Part shown: one piece after another, positions 1 through 8,851 of the stretch | Position numbering within the stretch: the stretch's first letter is position 1 | How the letters are laid out: each line of letters begins with the position of its first letter | Assembly: GCF_026619435.1 (NCBI RefSeq) | Contig: NZ_JAOVZQ010000001.1 | Location: forward strand, 2,487,501 to 2,551,500 | From: Hoeflea ulvae | GTDB taxonomy: Bacteria; Pseudomonadota; Alphaproteobacteria; Rhizobiales; Rhizobiaceae | DNA length: 64,000 nt | Direction of reading: 5' to 3' | Made by a program: the position numbers and the translations under genes | Notes under the pieces: generated by a model | Database searches by the model: none | Seen by the model: only the letters and a program-made list of their open reading frames with translations | What the model was told of the DNA's origin: nothing

Positions 1-681
1 ACTGCGCTGTTTCCGAAATTCGGCGCCGGCCAGTATGGCACCGAGATCTCGGCACTGCTGCGCGAGAAGCCCGCGCTGGTCCACTCTTCCAACTGGGGTG
101 GTGATTTGCAGGGTTTCCTGATTCAGGCCACGGCGCGCGGGTTGCACAAGCGCGCGCAATTGGCCCTGTCTGCGGGCGATCACGTCATTCCGCAGCTTCA
201 GGACAAGATGCCTGACGGCATTTTCCTGGGCGCGCGCGGCGTCAACGGTCTTGCCGCCCAGGCCCGCGGCGGCGAGCTCAAGGAACTGACCGACACGATG
301 TGGAATGCCTATGAGGCGGAATACAACACCTTCCCGGTCCAGGCCCCGTTCCGGATGTGGCAGGCGCTGTTCGGTCTCAAGACCGCGGTTGAAAAGGCCA
401 TGGCCGACAATGGCGGCACCAAGCCCAGCAGCGAGGAACTGGCTGCGGCGATGAAGGGTCTGGAATGGGATGCGCCCTCCGGCCGCATCGAAATGGCGCT
501 TGCGGATGGCCATCAGGCGATCCAGCCCAACGCCATCGGCACCACCAAGTGGAACGCCGAAGCCGGCAAGATGGAACTGGTCGACATCGAGTACTATGCC
601 GCCCGTTGCGTCAATCCGCCGGAAGGCGTGAAGTCCCAGGACTGGCTGGCCGACGGCTTCCCCGGCGCTGAGTGCGACTGA
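1..681 (+). CDS. Branched-chain amino acid-type ABC transporter substrate-binding protein (5' truncated)
   Basis: The frame is open from the first base of the window, so the N-terminus and signal peptide lie outside it. About 226 residues remain. They carry the C-terminal lobe typical of LivJ/LivK-type periplasmic binding proteins, including the stretches HSSNWGGD and FPVQAPFRMWQALFGL. The protein would deliver its ligand in the periplasm to the LivHMGF importer encoded just downstream. The ligand cannot be read from sequence. The neighbouring acyl-CoA genes suggest a carboxylic acid rather than leucine. Family assignment is firm; substrate is inference. Confidence 0.85.
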   Translation, partial: TALFPKFGAGQYGTEISALLREKPALVHSSNWGGDLQGFLIQATARGLHKRAQLALSAGDHVIPQLQDKMPDGIFLGARGVNGLAAQARGGELKELTDTMWNAYEAEYNTFPVQAPFRMWQALFGLKTAVEKAMADNGGTKPSSEELAAAMKGLEWDAPSGRIEMALADGHQAIQPNAIGTTKWNAEAGKMELVDIEYYAARCVNPPEGVKSQDWLADGFPGAECD

Positions 682-757
682 CAGCTGACATCTGAACAGG
701 CCTGCCGCAGGGATGCGGTGGGCCGACTTCTCCCAAAAGCGTTCGGACCAACGACCC

Positions 758-1660
758 ATGGATCTTGCGGCAACCATCCTTGTTGATGGACTTATCTACG
801 CGGGCTGGCTGTTTATCGTCTCCGTCGGCCTGACGCTCGTCTTCGGCGTGCTCAACATTCTCAACATTGCCCATGGCAGTCTTTACGCCATCGGCGCCTA
901 TGCCTCCGCTTCGATGGTGGGAGCCTATTTCGCGCTTGGCGGCGAGGCATTTCCCTATGGCAGCTACGTTGCCATGATCCTGGCGGCAGTGTTGGTCGCG
1001 CTGGTGCTTGGCCCCTTGCTCGAACGCGGGTTGCTCCGGTTTTTCTATGGCCGCGACGAGGTGCTCAACGTGCTGGTGACCTATGCGGTCTTCCTCATTC
1101 TCGAGGACGCGATGAAACTGATCTGGGGGGTCAATCCCTATTTCGTCTACGAACCCTATACGCTGCTCGGCGATGTCGAGATCGGGCCGCTGTTCTATGT
1201 CGGCTATGATTTCGCAGTGATCGCGGCGGCCGTCATTGTCGGGCTGGCGGTGTGGCTGACGCTCAACAAGACCCGGGTCGGCAAGGTTGTCCTCGCGGTC
1301 ATCCACGATTCCGAGATGAGCCAGACCATGGGCGTCAATGTCCAGCGCATCTATCTCGGCGCCTTCATGGCGGGCACGTTCCTGGCAGCGCTCGGCGGCG
1401 CGCTGACCGCACCGATGATCTCGGTGACCCCGGGACTGGGCGTCAATGTCATCATCGTGGCCTTCGCCGTCGTCATCATCGGCGGGCTCGGCTCCGTTCC
1501 GGGTGCAGCCATCGGGGCGCTGATGGTCGGCATCAGCCGTGCGGCCTCGGTTCACCTTTTTCCCGAGGCCGAGCTGTTCATCATCTATTTCGTCATGGCA
1601 ATCGTCTTGCTGTTCAGGCCCGAGGGCCTGTTTGCGAAAACCCAGGCGAGGAAAATCTGA
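758..1660 (+). CDS. livH: Branched-chain amino acid-type ABC transporter permease LivH
   Basis: This is one of two inner-membrane channel subunits of a LivHMGF importer. The roughly 300-residue protein is almost entirely hydrophobic and starts with the typical LivH motif NILNIAHGSLYAIGAY. The C-terminal half has the GGLGSVPGAAIGALMVG loop expected to contact the ATPase. I chose ATG 758 because it begins the hydrophobic N-terminus seen in the family. An in-frame ATG at 713 would add 15 polar residues, and neither start has a strong ribosome binding site. The stop overlaps the livM start (ATGA), so the two are translationally coupled. Confidence 0.88.
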   Translation: MDLAATILVDGLIYAGWLFIVSVGLTLVFGVLNILNIAHGSLYAIGAYASASMVGAYFALGGEAFPYGSYVAMILAAVLVALVLGPLLERGLLRFFYGRDEVLNVLVTYAVFLILEDAMKLIWGVNPYFVYEPYTLLGDVEIGPLFYVGYDFAVIAAAVIVGLAVWLTLNKTRVGKVVLAVIHDSEMSQTMGVNVQRIYLGAFMAGTFLAALGGALTAPMISVTPGLGVNVIIVAFAVVIIGGLGSVPGAAIGALMVGISRAASVHLFPEAELFIIYFVMAIVLLFRPEGLFAKTQARKI

Positions 1661-2598
1661 TGCGGTTCAATCTCATCCTCGCCGCGGTTGCAGCCTTTGT
1701 CGTGCTGGCGGCGGGATCGGTGATCCTGCCGGACTGGGCCATGTTCCTCTTTGCCATGGCGCTGGCCAAGGGGCTGGTATGCCTGGGCATTGTCGGCATG
1801 ATGCGCGGCGGTGTGGTTTCCTTCGGGCAGGGGCTGTTTTATTGCATCGGCGCCTATACCGCGACGCTTGCGGCCAACAATTTCGGCATCTCTGACATCT
1901 TCCTGCTGACGCTGTTGAGTGCGTCGGTCTGTCTTCTGGTGGGAATGGCCTTCGGACCGCTGCTGTCAAGCTATCGCGGCATCTTCTTCGCCATGCTGTC
2001 GCTGGCCCTGTCGATGGTGCTCTATGGCTCGCTGTCGAAGATGAGCGCCATCGGCGGCACCGACGGCCTGAACATCGCAGCACCGACATTTCTGGGCTGG
2101 GCACCGGAGGGAAGGGCGTTGCAGACGGCGCTCTATATCTATGTGGTGGCGGTCGTCGTCATCGCCGGCACGCTGATGCGCTTCTATTTTGACAGCGAGC
2201 GCGGGCTGATCACGCTGGCCACACGCGACAATGAACTCAGGGTCGAATATCTCGGCGCCTCGGTGCGCAATGTCATGACCTACAACTACGTCTTCGGGGC
2301 GGTGCTGGGCGGAATTGGCGGCACCATCGCCGCACTGGCGCTGGGCCATGTCGATCCGGAATTTGCCTTCTGGACGACCTCCGGCGAATTTGTCTTCGTG
2401 GCGATCCTGGCAGGTTTCCTGTCGGTGCCGGCGGTGTTTGTCGCGGCCATCATTCTCGAACTGGTACGGTCGTTCTCCAGTCTCTATTTCCCCAACACCT
2501 GGCAATTGGCGCTCGGCATCTTCCTGCTGGTGGTGATCGTGGTGCTGCCCAACGGGCTGGGGTCGCTGGTCAACCGCCGGAAAGGCAAAGCGGCATGA
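1660..2598 (+). CDS. livM: Branched-chain amino acid-type ABC transporter permease LivM
   Basis: This is the second permease subunit, 312 residues, forming the channel with LivH. Multiple membrane segments are visible, and the family pattern RGIFFAMLSLALSMVLYG is followed later by RNVMTYNYVFGAVLGGIGG. The ATG at 1660 overlaps the livH stop by four bases. The stop in turn overlaps the livG start in the same way. The frame stays open upstream of 1660 inside livH, but that part is a shadow. The chained overlaps mark one polycistronic transporter unit. Confidence 0.88.
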   Translation: MRFNLILAAVAAFVVLAAGSVILPDWAMFLFAMALAKGLVCLGIVGMMRGGVVSFGQGLFYCIGAYTATLAANNFGISDIFLLTLLSASVCLLVGMAFGPLLSSYRGIFFAMLSLALSMVLYGSLSKMSAIGGTDGLNIAAPTFLGWAPEGRALQTALYIYVVAVVVIAGTLMRFYFDSERGLITLATRDNELRVEYLGASVRNVMTYNYVFGAVLGGIGGTIAALALGHVDPEFAFWTTSGEFVFVAILAGFLSVPAVFVAAIILELVRSFSSLYFPNTWQLALGIFLLVVIVVLPNGLGSLVNRRKGKAA

Positions 2599-3347
2599 GC
2601 AAGAGTGTACTCGAAGTCCGCGACGTGCAGAAAACCTTCGGCGCCGTCACCGCAGCCCAGGATATCTCGGTCACTGTGCCCGAAGGTGCGGTCTATTCGC
2701 TGATCGGCTCCAACGGCGCCGGCAAGACTACCTTCGTCAATATGGTGACGGGCTACATCAAGCCCGATTCCGGCACGATCAGATTCGGCGATCGCAACAT
2801 TGCCGGAATGGCCCCGCGCCAGATCACCCGGCTCGGCATTCACCGCTCGTTCCAGATCGCCCAATTGTGCACCGAACTCACGGTCGAGGAGAACATGCTG
2901 GTGGCCGACGCCATCCACAGCCGCTCGGGTCCTTCCTTCCTGCGCCGGGCGCATGATGCGCAGGCACGCGACCGCGCGATGGCGACGCTGGAGCGTTTCC
3001 ACATCGCCGAGCACCGAGACCGGCTGATTCCGGAACTCTCCGGCGGGGTCAAGAAACTGCTCGACATTGCCATGGCCATGGCCGGCGACACCCAGATAAT
3101 GCTGCTCGACGAGCCGACATCGGGTGTTGCTTCGGACGAGAAATTTCCGATCATGGATCTGGTGATGGACGCCCTGCGCGCCTCCGGGGTCACCGTCATC
3201 TTTGTCGAGCACGACATGGATATCGTCACCCGCTATTCCGAACGGGTTCTGGCATTTTACGATGGACGGATCATTGCCGATGACGCGCCCGACGAGGTTC
3301 TTTCCGATCCCGAAGTCCAGCGCTATGTGACGGGGGCGCCGGCATGA
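2595..3347 (+). CDS. livG: ABC transporter ATP-binding protein LivG
   Basis: This is one of two cytoplasmic ATPases driving the importer, 250 residues. Walker A is GSNGAGKTT near residue 40 and Walker B is IMLLDEP with the D-loop SGVAS after it. The switch histidine lies in FVEHDMD. The ABC signature reads LSGGVKKL instead of the more usual LSGGQQ form; the serine and both glycines are kept, so activity is expected. The gene overlaps livM and livF by four bases each. Confidence 0.9.
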   Translation: MSKSVLEVRDVQKTFGAVTAAQDISVTVPEGAVYSLIGSNGAGKTTFVNMVTGYIKPDSGTIRFGDRNIAGMAPRQITRLGIHRSFQIAQLCTELTVEENMLVADAIHSRSGPSFLRRAHDAQARDRAMATLERFHIAEHRDRLIPELSGGVKKLLDIAMAMAGDTQIMLLDEPTSGVASDEKFPIMDLVMDALRASGVTVIFVEHDMDIVTRYSERVLAFYDGRIIADDAPDEVLSDPEVQRYVTGAPA

Positions 3348-4024
3348 GCCTGAAACTCGAAAATGTCGAAGTCAGCATCCAGGCAGCCCCGATCCTGCGC
3401 GGCGTCAGCCTCGAGGTCGGAACCGGCGAACGCATGGGACTGGTCGGCCGCAACGGCGCGGGCAAGACCACGGTCATGCGCACCATCACCGGCCTGGCCA
3501 GCATGTCGGCGGGCAAGGTGTTCTGGAATGGCGAGGACATCACCGCGATGGCGCCGCGCGACCGGGCGCTGCTTGGTTTTGGCTACATGCCGGAGGATCG
3601 CCGCCTGGTGCCCGACCTCACGGTCGAGGAAAACATGCTGCTGCCTGCCTGGGTCAATGATCAGATCGACGGGCCCAAAGGGCTCGAATTCGTCTATGAC
3701 CTGATGCCGGAACTCACCACCATGGCGCCGCGCAAGGCGCTGCTGCTTTCGGGCGGGCAGCAGAAGATGGTCGCACTTGGCCGGGCCCTGATTGCCGGGC
3801 GCAAACTGCTGCTGCTGGATGAGCCGTTCGAGGGCGTGGCGCCCGCGCTTGCCAAGCGGATTTCCGAAGTCATCACCTCGCTCAAGGGCGAGGGGCTGTC
3901 GGTGCTGATCGCGCAGTCCGAGCTCAGCCATTCGGTTGATCTCCTGCAGCGCGAAAGCGTCATCGAACGCGGCGAGATCATCAGGGTCAATGTGATTGAC
4001 GCAAGCCTGGCGGAGGGAGCATGA
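3344..4024 (+). CDS. livF: ABC transporter ATP-binding protein LivF
   Basis: This is the second ATPase of the importer, 226 residues. Walker A is GRNGAGKTT (about residues 36-44), the signature is LSGGQQKM and Walker B is LLLLDEPFEG. The switch position reads IAQSELS, so the usual histidine is replaced by glutamine or serine; LivF-type subunits vary here. The start overlaps the livG stop by four bases. A gap of about 70 bp then separates the transporter from the GntR regulator. Confidence 0.88.
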   Translation: MSLKLENVEVSIQAAPILRGVSLEVGTGERMGLVGRNGAGKTTVMRTITGLASMSAGKVFWNGEDITAMAPRDRALLGFGYMPEDRRLVPDLTVEENMLLPAWVNDQIDGPKGLEFVYDLMPELTTMAPRKALLLSGGQQKMVALGRALIAGRKLLLLDEPFEGVAPALAKRISEVITSLKGEGLSVLIAQSELSHSVDLLQRESVIERGEIIRVNVIDASLAEGA

Positions 4025-4095
4025 GCACACACCGCAATGCGGGCCGCCCGCAAGGCCCTGCCGTCAAGACGAGACTGTAACGAGATGCCTCACTG

Positions 4096-4860
4096 ATGCC
4101 ACTCAAACCCAAACCCCTTCGCGTCCAGCACGCCTATGAGCAGGTCTCGACAGAGATCGAGGCCCAGATCCTCAGCGCAACGCTCAAGCCCGGCGACAGG
4201 CTTCCGGGCGAGGTCGAGATGGCCAGCATGTTCAACGTCAACCGCTCCACCGTGCGCGAGGGTATCCGGAGGCTTGAAAGCGAGGGTTTCGTCCGCCGGA
4301 TTTCGCCGCGCAAGATGGTGGTCTCGATCCCGCGCATGGCGGAGCTGTCCTCGCGCCAGACCCGGGCGCTGAGCATGCTCGACGTTAGCTTCAACGAGCT
4401 GTGGAATGTCGCCATCGCCACCGAACCGCTGGCCGCGGAACTGGCGGCGAAAAACGCCGATGCCGAGGACGTGGCCGCACTTGACGAGATTCACCGGGCG
4501 CTGGTGGCGGCCGAAGGCCAGGGCCAGGCAACGGTCGAAATCGACACCGCCTTTCATTCCCGCGTCGCCGCCGCCAGCAAGAACCGTGTGCTGCAGCTTG
4601 CGCGCGAGCCCATCGGCTTTCTGCTCTACAGCGGCGTCGATCTGCTGATTCCGAAACTGCCGCAGGCCATGCCACGTCAGCTCATTGCCCATCACCACAT
4701 CATCGAGGCGATCCGTACCAAGGATCCCGAGACCGCGCGGATCTGGATGGCGCGCCATATCGATGATTTCAAACGCGGCTACATTCACGCGGGCCTGTCG
4801 CTGGACGAGCCGATCGCCGGCGCCGCCAACCGCCTGGCCGAACTCAGGCAGACCCCATGA
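4096..4860 (+). CDS. GntR/FadR-family transcriptional regulator
   Basis: This is a 254-residue DNA-binding regulator. The winged helix lies near residues 12-75, with the recognition part VNRSTVREGIRRLESEGFV. It is followed by an all-helical FCD-type effector domain (about residues 90-225), where FHSRVAAASKN and MPRQLIAHHHIIEAI supply typical metal/ligand histidines. It lies between the importer genes and the acyl-CoA genes on the same strand, so it most likely senses the imported acid or its CoA ester and controls this cluster. I found no convincing operator palindrome in the flanks. Confidence 0.88.
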   Translation: MPLKPKPLRVQHAYEQVSTEIEAQILSATLKPGDRLPGEVEMASMFNVNRSTVREGIRRLESEGFVRRISPRKMVVSIPRMAELSSRQTRALSMLDVSFNELWNVAIATEPLAAELAAKNADAEDVAALDEIHRALVAAEGQGQATVEIDTAFHSRVAAASKNRVLQLAREPIGFLLYSGVDLLIPKLPQAMPRQLIAHHHIIEAIRTKDPETARIWMARHIDDFKRGYIHAGLSLDEPIAGAANRLAELRQTP

Positions 4861-4897
4861 GAGCGCTGCGCAGCAAAGCGGGCAGCGGACCCGCGCC

Positions 4898-6490
4898 ATG
4901 AATGCGCGGCCGCCCTTGCGCCGGGAGCTGCATTATGGCGACCGGGTCCTTGCCTGCCATGCTGAGCGGCCGCGCAATGTGCATGCGATGCTGGCCAATG
5001 CCGTGGCGCGGCATCCGCACAGAGATGTGCTGATCTGCGGCGACATCCGCTGGAGCTATGCCCGGCTCGACGACGAGGTCGCGCGCGTCGCCGCAGGTCT
5101 GGCGGCGCTCGGCGTCGGGCAGGGTGACCGGGTGGCGATGCTGCTCGGCAATGGCGTGCCCTTCGTGGTGGTGACCTATGCCGCAGCCCGGCTGGGTGCG
5201 GTGACCGTTCCATTGAGCATCCGCGACCAGGTGCCGGGCATTCGCCACGCGCTGGAAAATTCGGAGGCCGTCGCGCTTGTGGCCGAAGCCGAGTTCGTTG
5301 GCCGCGTGCCGCATCCGAAAGACACACCGCATCTCAAGGCCCGCATCGTTGTCGGGCAGGCATCGGGATTTGCCGGTTACGACAGCCTGCGCCAGTCGGA
5401 GCCGCTGGAACAGCCCGCCGATGTCGGCGAGGACGAGGTCGCGACCATTCTCTACACCTCCGGCACCACCGGACTGCCCAAGGGTGCGATGCTGACCGGT
5501 CTTGGAATCGTCCATTCGGCAATCAACTTCGTCACCACGATGGATCTGGACCACAGGGACAAGACCGTCGTCGTGGTGCCGATGAACCACGTCACCGGGC
5601 TGGTCGCCGGGATCCATACCCTGGTCTGCGCGGCCGGCAGCATCGCGGTGATGCGGGAATTCAAGGCGGCGCAGTTTCTCGACTGTGCTGCGCGCGAAGC
5701 CATGACCTGTTCCCTGATGGTTCCGGCCATGTACAATCTCTGCCTGCACCAGGCCGATTTCGGCGATTATGACCTGTCCGCCTGGCGGGTCGGCGCCTAT
5801 GGCGGCGCGCCGATGCCCGCAGCAACCATCGAGCGGCTGGCCGAGGCGCTGCCGGGGATGGGGCTGATGAATGCCTATGGAGCGACCGAAACAACTTCTC
5901 CTGCGACGATCATGCCTGCGGACCAGACCGCCGCCCGGAGGCTCTCGGTGGGGCAGCCGATGCCCGGGGCCGAGATCTGCATCATGGACGAGGCCGGGCG
6001 CGAGGCGGCTGCGGGCGAGGACGGAGAGCTGTGGATCAGGGGCGCGATGGTCGTGCCGGGCTACTGGCGCAATCCCGAGGCCGATGCGCGGGAATTTTCC
6101 GCGGGCTTCTGGAAATCCGGCGATGTCGGCGCGATCGATGCGGACGGCTTTGTCCACGTCCATGATCGCAAGAAGGACATGGTCAATCGCGGCGGCCACA
6201 AGGTGTTTTCCGCCCAAGTGGAAAGCGCGCTGACCGCCTGTTCCGGCGTCATCGAAGCCGCCGTGATCGCAAAACCCTGTCCGATACTCGGCGAACGCGT
6301 CCACGCGGTGCTTTCGGTCAAGCCGGGACAGATCACCGAGGCTGCAGTCATTGCCCATTGCGCCGGCCAGCTTGCCGATTACCAATGCCCCGAAAGCTAC
6401 ACGCTGTGCGAGACACCCTTGCCGCGCAACCCCAATGGCAAGATCCTCAAGCGCCAGCTCAGGCAACAGCTCGGCTTTGCCGATCCATGA
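4898..6490 (+). CDS. Acyl-CoA synthetase (class I adenylate-forming ligase)
   Basis: This 530-residue enzyme activates a carboxylic acid to its CoA thioester by way of an acyl-adenylate. The AMP-binding P-loop is LYTSGTTGLPKG near residue 185. A5 reads NAYGATET, the A7/A8 region includes KSGDVG and DRKKDMVNRGG, and the catalytic lysine sits in NPNGKILKR near residue 509. I chose ATG 4898 because the frame continues upstream only as a shadow of the GntR gene. The acyl substrate is unknown. Its position after an importer and regulator and before an acyl-CoA dehydrogenase makes it the entry step of the pathway. Confidence 0.9.
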   Translation: MNARPPLRRELHYGDRVLACHAERPRNVHAMLANAVARHPHRDVLICGDIRWSYARLDDEVARVAAGLAALGVGQGDRVAMLLGNGVPFVVVTYAAARLGAVTVPLSIRDQVPGIRHALENSEAVALVAEAEFVGRVPHPKDTPHLKARIVVGQASGFAGYDSLRQSEPLEQPADVGEDEVATILYTSGTTGLPKGAMLTGLGIVHSAINFVTTMDLDHRDKTVVVVPMNHVTGLVAGIHTLVCAAGSIAVMREFKAAQFLDCAAREAMTCSLMVPAMYNLCLHQADFGDYDLSAWRVGAYGGAPMPAATIERLAEALPGMGLMNAYGATETTSPATIMPADQTAARRLSVGQPMPGAEICIMDEAGREAAAGEDGELWIRGAMVVPGYWRNPEADAREFSAGFWKSGDVGAIDADGFVHVHDRKKDMVNRGGHKVFSAQVESALTACSGVIEAAVIAKPCPILGERVHAVLSVKPGQITEAAVIAHCAGQLADYQCPESYTLCETPLPRNPNGKILKRQLRQQLGFADP

Positions 6491-6590
6491 CGTGTCATGC
6501 CGCTCCGCATTGTCGCGGAAGGCATCCCTTGCAAGCCCGGCCCACCGGCAAACCAGGTTGACCGGCCGCCAGAAACAGGACTGATCCGAT

Positions 6591-7781
6591 ATGTACAAAC
6601 TGATGCAGAGAGACGGCGTGTCTGCCCGGGCGCTCGCCATTGCCGACAGGGTTGAAGCATTTGTGCGTGAAACAGTCGCCCCCTATGAGCGGGATCCGCG
6701 CTGTGGTGCGCATGGGCCATCCGATGCTCTGGCCGACGAGTTGAAGGACCTGGCGCGCAAGGCCGGGGTCATCACCCCGCACATCCTTGAAGATGGCGGC
6801 CATCTGACGCAACGCGAAACCGCGGCGGTGCTGATCCGCTCCGGCCTGTCGCCGCTGGGGCCTCTGGCCTGCCACACCTGCGCTCCCGACGAGGGCAACA
6901 TGTTCCTTCTCGGCAAGGTCGCCTCGCCGGAGCTCAAGAACCGGTTTCTGACGCGGATGGTGGATGGCAGCATGCGCACCGCCTTCTTCATGACCGAACC
7001 GGCCGAGGACGGCGGCGCCGGCTCGGATCCGTCGATGATGCAGACCACCTGCAAGATGGACGGCAATCACTGGGTGGTGAATGGCCGCAAGGCGTTCATC
7101 ACCGGTGCGGACGGCGCCGGCATGGGCATCATCATGGCCAAATCCGAAGACGGCGCCTGCATGTTCCTCGTCGATCTGCCCGATCCGGCGGTCCGCATCG
7201 AACGCGTGCTCGACACCATCGACAGCTCGATGCCCGGCGGCCATGCGGTGATCACCATTGACAATCTGCGCGTTCCGGCAGACCAGATGCTGGGCGAATC
7301 CGGCGAGGGTTTCAAATATGCCCAGATCCGTCTTGCGCCGGCGCGGCTGAGCCATTGCATGCGCTGGCTGGGCGCGTGCATCCGCGCCCACGAGATTGCC
7401 TCCGACTATGCCAATCGCCGCATGGCCTTCGGCAAGCCGCTGATTGACCATGAGGGCGTCGGCTTCATGCTGGCCGAAAACCTGATGGACCTCAAGCAGG
7501 CGGAACTGATGATCTACTGGTGTGCCGATGTGCTCGACAGCGGCGCGCAGGGCGGGGCTGAGAGCTCGATGGCCAAGGTCGCCGTCTCCGAGGCGCTGAT
7601 GCGCGTGGCAGACCGCTGCGTGCAGTGCATGGGCGGGCAGGGCGTGACGGCCGACACGATTGTCGAGCAGGTGTTCCGCGAAATCCGCGCATTCCGGATC
7701 TATGATGGCCCCACCGAGGTCCACAAATGGAGCCTTGCCAAGAAGATCAAGCGCGACTGGAAAGCGGAGAACGCGGCGTGA
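6591..7781 (+). CDS. Acyl-CoA dehydrogenase-family protein, ACAD10/11-like
   Basis: This is a 396-residue flavoprotein of the acyl-CoA dehydrogenase fold. Family motifs include MTEPAEDGGAGSD (flavin and substrate binding) and QCMGGQGVTADTIVEQVFRE near the C-terminus. Where medium-chain dehydrogenases have the catalytic glutamate in a YEG motif, this protein reads YDGPTEVH with Asp372. That DGP-x-EVH pattern is what I associate with the ACAD10/11 subgroup. The GTG start of the next gene overlaps its stop, so this enzyme and an APH-like kinase are made together. ACAD10 and ACAD11 carry both domains in one chain. Confidence 0.85.
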   Translation: MYKLMQRDGVSARALAIADRVEAFVRETVAPYERDPRCGAHGPSDALADELKDLARKAGVITPHILEDGGHLTQRETAAVLIRSGLSPLGPLACHTCAPDEGNMFLLGKVASPELKNRFLTRMVDGSMRTAFFMTEPAEDGGAGSDPSMMQTTCKMDGNHWVVNGRKAFITGADGAGMGIIMAKSEDGACMFLVDLPDPAVRIERVLDTIDSSMPGGHAVITIDNLRVPADQMLGESGEGFKYAQIRLAPARLSHCMRWLGACIRAHEIASDYANRRMAFGKPLIDHEGVGFMLAENLMDLKQAELMIYWCADVLDSGAQGGAESSMAKVAVSEALMRVADRCVQCMGGQGVTADTIVEQVFREIRAFRIYDGPTEVHKWSLAKKIKRDWKAENAA

Positions 7782-8851
7782 CAACGGCTGCCGCAAGCGC
7801 CGCTGCCAATTCCGGCACCACGGCCGTTCGCGAGAGGTTTGGCTTCGACGAGGCGGCATTGGCCCGCTGGATGAGCACGCATGTCGAGGGCTATTCCGGG
7901 CCGATGGCGGTGCGCCAGTTCAAAGGCGGGCAGTCCAATCCGACCTATCAGCTTTTAACCCCCGGCAAGACCTATGTGCTGCGGCGAAAACCTCCGGGGC
8001 AACTGGCAAGAGGCGCCCATGCGGTCGATCGCGAAGCCCGGGTTCTGACCGCCCTGGCCGGCGCCGACTTCCCGGTGGCCAGGGTCCACGCGGTATGCAG
8101 CGATGACAGCGTCATCGGCAGCTGGTTCTATGTCATGGACATGGTCGAGGGCCGGATCTTTTGGAACGCGACTTTTCCCGAGGTACAGCATGAAGAGCGA
8201 CCGCGCTACTTCGCCGCAATGAACCAGACGCTGGCGCGGCTGCACCGGATCGATCCCGAGGCGGTCGGGCTTGGCGATTATGGCCGCAGCGGCAATTATG
8301 TCGAACGCCAGATCAGCCGCTGGAGCCGCTCCTATCTGACTGACGCTGATGCCGGCCGCGATCCCGGCATGGACCGGCTGATCGAATGGCTGCCCACGGC
8401 CATTCCCGACACCGACGAGACACGCATCGTTCATGGCGATTTCCGCTGCGACAACCTGATCTTTCACCCGAGGGAACCCCGGGTCATCGCGGTGCTCGAC
8501 TGGGAACTCTCGACGCTGGGCAGTCCGCTCGGAGATTTCACCTATCACGCCATGATGTATCGCATGCCGCCGGAGATCGTGGCCGGGCTCGGCGATGTCG
8601 ATCCTGCCAGTCTCAACATCCCGACCGAAGCGGATTATGTCGCGCAATATTGCGCCACAACCGGCCGCGCCTCGATCCCCGATTATGCGTTCTACATGGC
8701 CTTCAATTTCTTCCGGATGGCGGCGATCTTTCACGGCATCAAGGGCCGGGTGATCCGCGGATCCGCAGCCTCGCCGCATTCGGTGACGCGTGTGCAGAAC
8801 TATCCGAAACTGGTCCAGCTGGCGGTGGACGCCGCAAAGGAGTGCCGATGA
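7778..8851 (+). CDS. APH-like phosphotransferase, probable hydroxyacyl-CoA kinase
   Basis: This is a 357-residue kinase-fold protein. The nucleotide loop region is FKGGQSNPTYQL, the catalytic loop is HGDFRCDN (His219, Asp221) and the metal-binding aspartate is in LDWELSTLG (Asp241). The start is a GTG overlapping the dehydrogenase stop (GTGA). The frame remains open upstream of it only inside the dehydrogenase gene. Antibiotic resistance is unlikely in this context. The coupling to an ACAD10/11-like enzyme suggests it phosphorylates a hydroxyacyl-CoA, as LvaA does in levulinate breakdown in Pseudomonas putida. The family call is firm; the substrate is inferred. Confidence 0.82.
   Translation: MTTAAASAAANSGTTAVRERFGFDEAALARWMSTHVEGYSGPMAVRQFKGGQSNPTYQLLTPGKTYVLRRKPPGQLARGAHAVDREARVLTALAGADFPVARVHAVCSDDSVIGSWFYVMDMVEGRIFWNATFPEVQHEERPRYFAAMNQTLARLHRIDPEAVGLGDYGRSGNYVERQISRWSRSYLTDADAGRDPGMDRLIEWLPTAIPDTDETRIVHGDFRCDNLIFHPREPRVIAVLDWELSTLGSPLGDFTYHAMMYRMPPEIVAGLGDVDPASLNIPTEADYVAQYCATTGRASIPDYAFYMAFNFFRMAAIFHGIKGRVIRGSAASPHSVTRVQNYPKLVQLAVDAAKECR

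Noticed and set aside
7778..8851. Aminoglycoside-resistance phosphotransferase
   Set aside because: The kinase fold and HGD motif fit, but the gene is translationally coupled to an acyl-CoA dehydrogenase in a catabolic operon.
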